Source: Hymenopellis radicata (Eukaryota; Basidiomycota; Agaricomycetes; Agaricales; Physalacriaceae). From it: DNA of 64,000 nucleotides. Of the stretch, positions 56,119 through 64,000 are shown piece after piece. Under the pieces are notes generated by a model. That model saw only the letters and a list, made by a program, of their open reading frames with translations. It ran no database searches and was not told where the DNA came from. Made by a program: the position numbers and the translations under genes. The stretch is taken from the NCBI GenBank assembly GCA_015501595.1, contig JADNRX010000221.1, positions 1 to 64,000 of the forward strand, given 5' to 3'. Position 1 is the stretch's first letter, and each line of letters starts with the position of its first letter.

Positions 56119-59100
56119 CTACTCATCGGCCTTGGCCTTGCCCTTGTCTCCGCGGCGGTGCTTGTCATTGAAGAACTTGGTGAGGAATGCTTCGTTGACC
56201 AGCCCCTCGTCCCTCCACCAACTCTGCAAGAGTACCGCTGCCTGCGTTGAAGCATCCGAAAGGTTGAAGCGATGTTTGGTGACGACGAGGCCCGCATGCG
56301 AAAACAGACGCTCAATGTCGATCGACGTGGCTGCAATTTCGCGAATGAGGAGTGCACAGCAAACAAAAACCATGACTTACCCGGAACACTGAGATAATCG
56401 AGAGCCATTTGGGCAAGAGCCCCAGCCGCAGTGACGATAATCTTGCCTTTGCTGTCCGGCAGATCAAGCTGCGACGCCCAATACGAAAGTGGGTTCGTAC
56501 ACGTGGAGACGACGGGTGTGCTGAGGTAATCATCCAAGGGGTCACCGTCGGTGCCCAAATTGGCCATCGCGCCTACATGAGCGAAAGGATTAGCGACCTG
56601 CTGTGAATTGTCAGTAAGGTCCTTAATCAAATAATACACATACTGCAGGAACTGCCGCTGATGGCGCGGTTGACACGACTGGTCGATAACGAGCATACTC
56701 TTCTCGAACGTGTTCCAGAGCATTATCGATCCACTCTCGCTCCCAGCTCTGGGACTCGAAGTAGCGGGTCTTGAGTCCCGGATGCAAGACTAAGCATAAT
56801 CAGCGAAATACAAAGACAAAGGATACGAACACGTACCCATGGCAATACGAACAACTCGATTATTGTCTGTCTTGGCATAATACTTGAGGACGTGAGCACG
56901 ACCACGAGCTGCACCTGCACGAACAACGGCATGGTTCGACTTGTTCTTGATGATGGCATCGAGCTCGTCGACAAGCTTGTCGAAGATCGGGATGACTTGA
57001 TAGATGAGAGGAACCTTGGACTTCGAAAGCTGCTTTGATGCAAGGACGAAAAGCTGCATTGACTATAAGTACAAACGAATCTTGAATAACCAGCCACTAT
57101 ACTTTGAGGAGTTTCTCAAGCTGCTCGATAATCTCCCATTCCGCCGGAGTCAACTTGAATTTGGACATCTTCCTCTTCGGCACCTTGTTGAATTGAGGTA
57201 GAACGACGAGTCGGTCGATCGCAGGCTTCAAATACAAGGCCCGCTCCAAGACCGGGTGCACCGAGTTCCACCGAGTCGCAACGGCGCGAATCATCTTGAG
57301 TGGCTGGAGCTTGGCGAGGGTGCATTGGGCGGCGAGCTCTTCTTGCATGATTTGTGTGTTGAAGACACGACGGCCGATTTTGATAATCTATGATACATTA
57401 GACGAGTTTTTACATGATGGCACCGCTCGATACCTTAGTGACAGCCGACTTTCCAATCTTCTGATCATTGTCGGTCAACAGCTGCACCTCCTCCAACGCC
57501 GCCGCAATCGCCTCCGCCGCCGCCTCTTCCTCCTCCTCGGTCTGCCGATCAACTGCCAAAAGAACGTCTTGCTCCTCCTCGTCGGGCTTGTCGTCGTCGT
57601 CATCCAGATAGACATTGCCGACCTCGTCAAAATCAGCGTTCTCGTCGTAATCGGCGAAGCCTTTGTTGGCCAGCTTCTTGCCAAGGAACTGGGACATTGT
57701 AGCCTATAAACACGTTAGCCTTGAATCACTCTAGACAACTCAAACACTTACGCGAGTCGACAAGTCAATCTGATGACCGGCACAACCAACATAAGTATCT
57801 TCGCCGGAATGAGTGTCCACGGGGAGACGAGGAATTGACTCCGCGACCATCTTTGGATTGACGCTTGCGTTATCGCCAATGAACGCGAGGGTGTCGTGCT
57901 CGTACTTGAACTCCTGGATGCAATCGACTGTTTTCTCAGCGAGATACTCAGCGGTATGCGCCTTGTGAAGGCTGTTGAGAAATTAGTACAAGAAAGACAT
58001 GAATAAACCATCGACTCACGGAATCAAAGCCAGGGGAAGAACTTGCATTTGCCCTTGGTCGTGAAAGGCAACGCCGACACCTTGCACGGAACGCTTCCCA
58101 CCGGATGCCCAGGTATCGAATACCGTGTGTTTCTTGCCGCGAACGTTCTGGGATGGAACAATATAAGTACATATGATGTTCGATCAGAGGGAGTCAATTA
58201 CCTTAAGCCGTTCAATGACGTTGACCTTTGAAAGTGCGTGAATCTCCTTGACATCACGCGAGAGAGTCTTGTCGGAGGGAATGACTGCATCTGGGCGGAA
58301 CATACGGATAATCTCGCCCAGTGGGCCATCCGTGTAAAGAGAGAATGGACGGTGATTGACGGCGATGTGTTTGGCCATAAGCACGCGCAGCCTTCCTGGG
58401 GTGTAGGTAGAACCTTGGGCGAAGGGCGCGAGGGACGTCTGAGATGGGTCGACCTCCTTCTGATTGCACAGAGTCTCGTGACGACGCAGGTTAGTGGTCG
58501 TGCTGGTCGAGGAGCCGAATCCACGCGTAATTTGTTGACCAGTTCTGAACAAACAATTAAAAGGTGAACGGGCAGCAATATGGAATACATACCGCTTGCA
58601 TCTAAAGGATTGCATGAAACCATCGTCGGTTTCGATGACCTCCGGAGGGTCGAAATGTTCGTAAACTCCGGAGACCCAGACGCGCTGCTTTTTTCCTAAA
58701 AAATGTATTAACTATTCGTGTTGCAGTAGAAAACAGAGAACCTACCGAGGAGCTTGACAAAGAAAGCTTTGTCCTGCAAGTCGTGTTCAACATCGACTCC
58801 GTTGCCAATGCCATCCGTCATCGCAGAAACAACAGACAGCGTATCCGAGGCAGCATCGTCGGCCTCATCGTCGCTCTCGTCGCCATCGCTGTCATCGATA
58901 TCAAGCAATTCGGGCATACCGTCATCGTCCGATACAGCAGTGGCCTTGCTCTGGCGAGACTTGGAGCGGGCTTTGCCTTTGCCTTTGGCGTTGGCGATCT
59001 GGGCCTTGGTAAGACCGCCGCCGCGGGGCTTGGAAGCAGCGGCGGGGCGACCACGCTTGGCAGCGCCGGACGATTCCCCGACCGTTGAGGAACGACGACG

Positions 59101-59199
59101 CTTCTCAGCGAGGGACCCACTGGAGGACTGGCGGGAGACCGATTGCTGAGCGGGAGCGAGAGAGGCATTGGAGGCCTGGCGAGAAAGTCTGGGAGCCAT
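56119..59199 (-). CDS. hAT transposase, intact (868 aa, 11 exons)
   Basis: Exons (high to low): 58746-59199, 58593-58695, 58202-58544, 58020-58147, 57752-57971, 57434-57703, 57103-57387, 56837-57062, 56644-56789, 56381-56600, 56119-56330. All ten introns (40-54 nt) are GT-AG and the sum is exactly 869 codons. The N-terminus is basic and disordered. About 155-210 is a BED-finger-like segment (W ... FRCK ... LRRHETLC). Catalytic landmarks are FDTWASG (about 310) and IGDNASVN (about 375), with an acidic insert at about 420-490, ATRWNS (about 545), and the C-terminal dimerisation region NPLSYW ... ALDYLSVPATSIDIERLFSH (about 760-810). Length and order fit active hAT enzymes. It excises and inserts the element via its terminal repeats. 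Confidence 0.93.
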
Positions 59200-59659
59200 G
59201 GGGAATGTTGGGGAGGGTTGGTGCGGTAAAGCGAGACGAATGCTGGGAGTGCTGTGGGGCGCAAGAACGAATAAGAATTCGATGAAGTTTGGCGTGTGGC
59301 GTGAGGCTATTTAATGTCGTTAGAAAAAGCCACTCGATTAGGAAAAACAAGCAACAAACCTTTGGCTTGCGCAAAATGGGGTAATGCGAGCTCGGCGATG
59401 CGAAGATAGGCTGCTCAAGGAACAATGTTAGTGGACGATAGAGAATGCGAACTAGATATAGCATACCCAAGCAGTCCAAGTCCGAGAGCGCGTCCAATTG
59501 CGCCAGAGACGACATTATCGACCATCGATTGTCACAGATGGTCCTGATTGTGGCGGTCAGTCCACATTGCGCATATCGAGCGGGAAAATGTACATACGAT
59601 TTTCGAGAATAAAAGTAGAAATTCCTGACCAGAAGACCGGACACGCCAACGAGCACGGC

Positions 59660-60340
59660 GCCACGAAATCCATTGGAAATTAATCCAGGGCGGAGCGTAG
59701 TCGATCCGGGTCAGGCGCCACACTACAGACAAATCAGCATCTCAAGACGGCAAAGAAATTCCTTTACCATACGGATTGCAATCGATAAGGCATCCAAAAA
59801 TCCAGAAGGACAGCAGGGACATATAGTCCCGGCCGTTGAGGAGGGCAGAATGAACATAAAGTTCAATCTAAGGCGGAAAAGGGACTAGATCCCTGATCCT
59901 CGGTCGTCCGTTGCGTCGGGCAGAGAAATAAAGAGGAGGAGAGGGGCGGGCGGATGATGGTGGGAGGCAGACCTGAGTCGAGTCTAGACGAGTGTAGCCG
60001 AGTCCGGCACGATCAGCTGAGATAATCCTTAGAATCGACTCGAAGATTCTGAGGGTGCTTGGACAATAGGACCAAATAGTGGTCCAAATTCGTCCAAGTC
60101 CCCTCTTCTGACTCTAGCCCGCCCTTCCTCCCATCACGACGCTCTCCCTCTTTGGTCGCCTCTGCTCCCGACTCGTCCCCCTTCCCTAGACGCAGGATTC
60201 TATATCCTCCGTCGCCTCTTGAACCGGCGCAGCACTTTACGTGCTCCGCTTGGTAGCAGAACAATTTGTTCTCCTACCGCAAGAGATACATTGCCGCCTT
60301 CTGGACGACCCCCGACGTGAACCGCCCAACATAGGCAGCC
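59660..60340. other. Divergent promoter region inside the hAT element
   Basis: It lies between the transposase start (59199) and the accessory gene start (60344). Another ACTCG cluster occurs at about 59975-60050. Minus-strand pieces at 59390-59740 could form a small spliced frame (AQLDALSDLDCLG), but no start and end agree. I call no gene. Confidence 0.4.
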
Positions 60341-60343
60341 GAT

Positions 60344-62500
60344 ATGTCCTCGACCAAGCGCTTTCAGCCCAAAGACTTGCTTGCCAATCGGCCAAGATCA
60401 GACGGTGAGCTCAAATTTCAATATTTCATTTAGCCGTGCTCTACTGATTTTTTAGTTGAATTAAATGCGAATGACGGGCGCGTAGGCGCTCTCGCCCCCG
60501 ACAGCTCCTATTTCATCACGTCTTTGATGGACGCCGCTAGTCTTCCCGCCCCACCTACAGGACACGTCCAAGTCTGCGCCGAGGGACACTTTGGCCTACA
60601 TGACCCCACTCGTGCGCCACAATTCTATGATGAGCGCACGCCACACTTCGCCGTCTTCCCCACTCTTCCGACAGACGAATCCGACCCCTACTATCCTTAC
60701 CGCTATATGTGGCAGATTCCGGGAGAGGACGACATCACTTGGAACATTGGGGGGCTTAGCGGGGTGGGCCTGGTGAAACGTCAATTCTTCGTTCGTTGTC
60801 GGGCGGCTGTGAGGTGGGCGAATGAACGCGCCAACACGTACTACGACTCCGAACGGGAACGCGACCACCCCAACACAAAATACATCCATTTCCTCGACAT
60901 GCGTCTCCCCCGTCTCAAACAATTTCTCTCTCGTTTGGAATTCGTCTCCAATAATCTCACCGCCATCCGCATCATGATGAACGGGCTATTCCGTCTCTGG
61001 TTGGATGTTTCGGCGAGTGTGGATTACATGACCATGTACCAACCCGTCCTCCGCCACGAACGCGCCCTACACGATCTACCCACTCTCCCTCGCACCCTCG
61101 GCGTCTTCACTTCCGAACACCACGTAGTCGAAATGTTCTCCCTCACTCCCAACGTCCCCGTCTACTACACACGTGAACTCGACGAGTTCAATACTCAACG
61201 CATCCTCAAAGTCGTTTCTCTGCAGGACCCTCCATCGTACACTGCTCCTCCTACCCCATTTCCCATCATCTTCTCTGGCCCGGGCGATGACCCCGCCAAA
61301 TTGGGCTCACAAGTGCGTTTTCTGGATCGCTTCCTGCGCTTTCGATCGAGCGCTGTCGGTTTCACTCCTCTACCACCCACCATCACCGAGAACGCCGTGT
61401 CATCTTCTTCTTCTCTTGGTGCGCAACGTTCTACGAGCTCACTGAAGGCAGCGCGTGAGCAGGCGGCCAAGGTTCACAAGAAGAAGGCGAAGCCCAAAGG
61501 TGAGTATTTCCTATTTCTTCTTTTCTTCTATTCACATGTTTTCAGATCCGAATGCGCGCAATCTGTTTGAAGATGACGTGCGCGAACCGTACGCGCCTCC
61601 TCTTCACCCCGGCTGGCGTGGTATCAATCTCGAGCTGGAGACAGAGGCCGTTGAGGAGCGGCGGCGGCTCCAGCATCAACGCAGGGAGCCGCTACTCACC
61701 GCCAAATATATGCTCCCTCATCCTGGTCTCTTTCTTCGCAGTACCCTTGCTGATAACGTCCTCGCCGTCCTTCTCAATCAACTTCACCACATTTTTGACG
61801 CCCTCATTTACCGCATCAACTCTCTCCAATCCGAAGCCCCCCTGCTGGCGAGTAAGGAATGGAGGGATATCTTATTCCTTCCCCGTCAACGAGAGCTTGA
61901 AGATGGTCAGCACGCCACTCATCGTGCTGAAGCCCTCGCGAAGACAGCTGCATCGCTTGGTGAGGCCCTGTCATCTGGTGGTGTCTCCTTCTTGCCCGTG
62001 TGTCCCCTCCTCCTGGCGGTTTCGTGCTCCCACCTGTTGACAGCGGCCGCAAGTGGATCTGGTCTCTCTTCGAAATCAACTTTCGTTATGAGCTGATCAT
62101 GCTCGATGATGCTGTGAGCGACCCTAAGGTTATGTTGTCTCGGATTGGTGCAGATTTGGATTCTCCGACTGAGGACGAGGAAGGCGCTGCTTACGAGGCT
62201 CGATATGCCGAGATCGTGAGTATTTTTCCTGAGGAATCGTTTCTTCGGATCGATCCGTCTCAGTCATGCCAAGGACTTTGTTCGAAGGACTGGGCCCCTC
62301 GGGCAGAACGGTTGGAGAGGCTGCGTAGGGTGATGGGAATGTGGCCGAAGGTGGTGAAGCCGGCAATTCTGAAGGTTCCAATCAGCGCTCAAGAGTCGTC
62401 ACAAGGTTTGGCACAAGAGCGGGCATTAGCTTTACTATATGCACAGACATTTTACAATACGTTCGAGCGCCCCGCAATCCTTCCGCGTGCATGGTTGTAG
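60344..62500 (+). CDS. Accessory gene carried by the hAT element, unknown function (about 671 aa)
   Basis: Exon 1 60344-60404 (MSSTKRFQPKDLLANRPRSD), intron 51 nt; exon 2 60456-61499; intron 46 nt; exon 3 from 61546. It then needs either a 44-nt intron (62000-62043, weak donor GTGTCC, acceptor GACAG) or a slip at the GTGTGT run near 61998 to reach the last open part, which ends at 62500. With the intron the model is exactly 672 codons. Segments: WQIPGEDDITWNIGGLSGVG; RAAVRWANERANTYYDSERE; a Ser/Lys-rich linker (KVHKKKAKPK); PYAPPLHPGWRGINLELETE; KWIWSLFEINFRYELIMLDD; ERLRRVMGMWPKVVKPAILK. No signal peptide, TM or known domain recognised. It is divergent from the transposase and lies wholly within the inverted repeats. 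Confidence 0.75.
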
Positions 62501-62559
62501 TAAAAAAATTTGTATTTCTATCTCTTGGACATTTTGTATAATATTTTTTTTGGCATACT

Positions 62560-62722
62560 AACTGGCGAGTACTCGTGACGAGTCCGAAAGGTCTGAGACC
62601 TGAGTTCGAGACTCCTGTAAGACTCGAGTCGGCTAGGCTCGCGAGTCGAGTCGAATCCGAACTCCGAGATGCCCGAGACGAGCTGACTCACGAGTTACTC
62701 GCGGATTCGGCTGACTCGTGGT
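62560..62722. repeat. Right subterminal ACTCG repeats of the hAT element
   Basis: GGCGAGTACTCGTGAC at about 62564 and GACTCGAGTCGGCTA at about 62622 are the same strings as at the left end and in the same relative order. Many shorter CGAGT/ACTCG units surround them. Confidence 0.8.
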
Positions 62723-62908
62723 GGTCTCTATATGGCGCTTTCGACGGTGTTACTGTCCGATAATGTGTTCAGCAGCGTACAGCGGATACATTTCGAGAAA
62801 TGGACGGAGGGGATTGTTATCACAGACCTGAGGCATCCGGAACTTGCCTCCAGGATACGGCATGCCTTACCGCGTCTTGACCGGAAGGGTGTTCTTTGCT
62901 TTTTGTAG

Positions 62909-64000
62909 GTGGCGTTTCCGGATTACGGCGAATAGGCGAGGCCTCTTCAGACTACAGAGTTATGTTGTTCTTTACTGTTCCAATTCGATAAACGTCAGTA
63001 CGACAGGCTGCTTTTGTTAGCCACCGCGCAATAGTTTCAAAGGGAGGGACCTGGAGCGTGTGTGGGCCCTTCAACGCGTCTATTCAACCACAAGGCGCCT
63101 GTCGAAACAGCCATGCATTTTGCATAGCATAGTAGCACCTCGCGGTCTGTCACCTTCATCCGAATCATCGATGAACACAGGCCGTTAACTAGTTGAACCA
63201 ATGACTGAGATGCGAGGCCATATGTATGGAGCATCCCATACTCTACGTATCTCAAAGCAATGGTAAGACTTAGGTACAACTCTTCTGGAAGCCCATATTA
63301 TATTGCCCGCTATGTCTGTGGCGCAACGGTCGAGCGACAATGGTTCGGTCACGTGCGGTGACTGATCCGATGTCAGCCGTGAACGTGGTGTCGTCCTTCA
63401 TTGATGCCACCACATACCGTCTTTCTGGATGACGTTCACGGGTGTTTCCCTGCCCAGGGATCCCAGTCTGGCGTATCATGATCTGCTGTCAACTCGCGCT
63501 GGCTGTTCCACTGCAATTCATTTCAAATAGGATGAAAACCAGCCTACCACGGGTCTACCCACATCCTCCTGATGTTGTTCTGATTGTGGAAACGTTTTTG
63601 CCCATCTTTGGCTAGACCCAAATGCGGAACAACGTTACTGGGAGGATATCAATACGGTAAGTATCGCGAGTCATCCCACTCACTCAAGCCGTGACCTATC
63701 AGCATCTTCACGCCGTGCAGCTCTGCGATACAGCAAGCAGATCGAATGCGCTTGAGCGCAAAACTTTCCGTGCGCGCTACCGATATCAATAGATTGAACT
63801 TGGATGCCATGGAAAATGCACTGATCATCATCATCAATTACAAAACTCCGACTCTCCCTTCAACGCCGTCACAACAAAATGGCTGGAATTAATCCCGGTG
63901 ACGAGGTCGGTCGTTTTCCCACTCAGGCATTACGGCGCATATATTCACATATTTTCCCTTAGAAACTGGTCTTTGAGTCCTCAGAGGCTGTATCGGTCAT
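62909..64000 (-). other. Possible multi-exon gene on the minus strand, unidentified
   Basis: Two minus-strand pieces look coding: 63649-63837 (LKRIRSACCIAELHGVKMLI) ending near a donor-like GTATTG, and 63037-63290 (LYLSLTIALRYVEYGMLHTY then GLASQSLVQLVNGLCSSMIR). I could not connect them. A + strand ATG near 63880 (MAGINPGDE) could start a gene leaving the window. No family recognised. Confidence 0.3.

Larger units (their letters stand above)
55781..62730. mobile_element. Autonomous hAT transposon (6,950 bp) with perfect 8-bp target duplication
   Basis: The target duplication TATGGCGC is at 55773-55780 and 62731-62738. The terminal inverted repeats are TAGAGATCACCACGAGT at the left and, on the reverse strand, TAGAGACCACCACGAGT at the right (16 of 17). 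Eight-bp duplications and (T/C)A(G/A)NG ends define hAT. It carries an intact transposase (minus strand) and a second, divergent gene (plus strand), with ACTCG-rich subterminal zones. The exact duplication and intact transposase imply a recent, probably still active copy. It lies inside the B-type gene at 54699. Confidence 0.96.
54699..62908 (+). pseudogene. B-type F-box gene split by a hAT transposon
   Basis: The only + strand B copy. Exon 1 is 54699-55485 (LPPELVELILNYVPD ... YYAQAWSIPSQRALFRHL). The 48-nt intron 55486-55533 has donor GTACGT. Exon 2 runs from 55534 (LFNGLHFEHLKV, HVHFSELTLSI) to 55780, where the hAT element begins. The missing end resumes at 62739: VLLSDNVFSSVQRIHFEKW, ITDLRHPELASRIRHALPRL, DRKGVLCFL, stop at 62906-62908. 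The sequences on either side of the element differ by one base in phase (spliced sum 1,204 nt), so the gene probably already carried a 1-nt frameshift, or gained one, in addition to the insertion. Confidence 0.85.

Noticed and set aside
58754..59149. Two + strand frames of more than 100 codons over the transposase start
   Set aside because: They are shadows of the low-complexity first exon of the hAT transposase on the opposite strand.
59105..59656. 183-codon minus-strand frame upstream of the transposase
   Set aside because: It overlaps the transposase first exon in another frame and contains several GT-AG segments. No single model gives a start, stop and open frame.
61195..61470. Minus-strand frame inside the hAT accessory gene
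   Set aside because: Antisense shadow of exon 2, whose + strand frame is more than 340 codons long with matching splice sites.
62601..62625. 'gagttcgagactc' resembles a tRNA B box
   Set aside because: No A box, acceptor stem or anticodon arm can be placed around it, and it belongs to the ACTCG subterminal repeats.

Overview
This is nuclear DNA from a filamentous fungus, most likely a basidiomycete of the Agaricomycetes. Coding genes are broken by very short GT-AG introns of about 40-54 nt with CTAAC/CTGAC-like branch sites. The dominant proteins are the long F-box/leucine-rich proteins that are expanded in mushroom genomes. The transposable elements (hAT, a Mutator-like element, a small LTR element) also fit. 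I saw no rRNA, tRNA, CRISPR or operon structure.

The window is a tandemly duplicated F-box cluster. Two families alternate. 'A-type' genes (+ strand; 1667, 10796, 24708 and 38943) are intronless, about 540 residues long, and carry a Cys-x-x-Cys N-terminus, a coiled coil, an F-box and a leucine-rich tail. 'B-type' genes (nearly all - strand; starts at 7409, 14115, 17330, 21409, 28200, 32982, 34926, 42665 and 50039, plus one + strand copy at 54699 and a truncated one at 3768) have an N-terminal F-box, one conserved intron and a near-invariant C-terminus. Several A genes face a B gene convergently. Between them lie two recurrent degenerate modules, called C and D here, so the ancestral duplicated unit reads D-A-B-C-D. 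Most B copies are intact after splicing. Others are broken by a single UGA, frameshifts, truncation or a transposon.

Interlopers between units are an unrelated F-box pseudogene (4277-5922), a partial membrane protein (7706-8470), a possible P450 fragment, a xanthine-dioxygenase-like (TauD/XanA) pseudogene (9390-10440), a small spliced gene (about 14.7-15.3 kb) and an unidentified gene fragment (about 47.86-48.29 kb).

Three mobile elements in the right third can be delimited from their ends: (1) a 3,084-bp Mutator-like element (44412-47495) with a 10-bp target duplication and CCGTGG-rich ends; (2) a 1,726-bp non-autonomous LTR retroelement (51818-53543) with two identical 386-bp LTRs and a series of perfect hairpins; (3) a 6,950-bp hAT element (55781-62730) with a perfect 8-bp target duplication, inserted into the 3' part of the B-type gene at 54699, whose last 170 bp resume at 62739. 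The hAT element encodes an apparently intact 11-exon, 868-residue transposase and, divergently, a second spliced gene of unknown function. That carried gene is the best candidate here for something undescribed.
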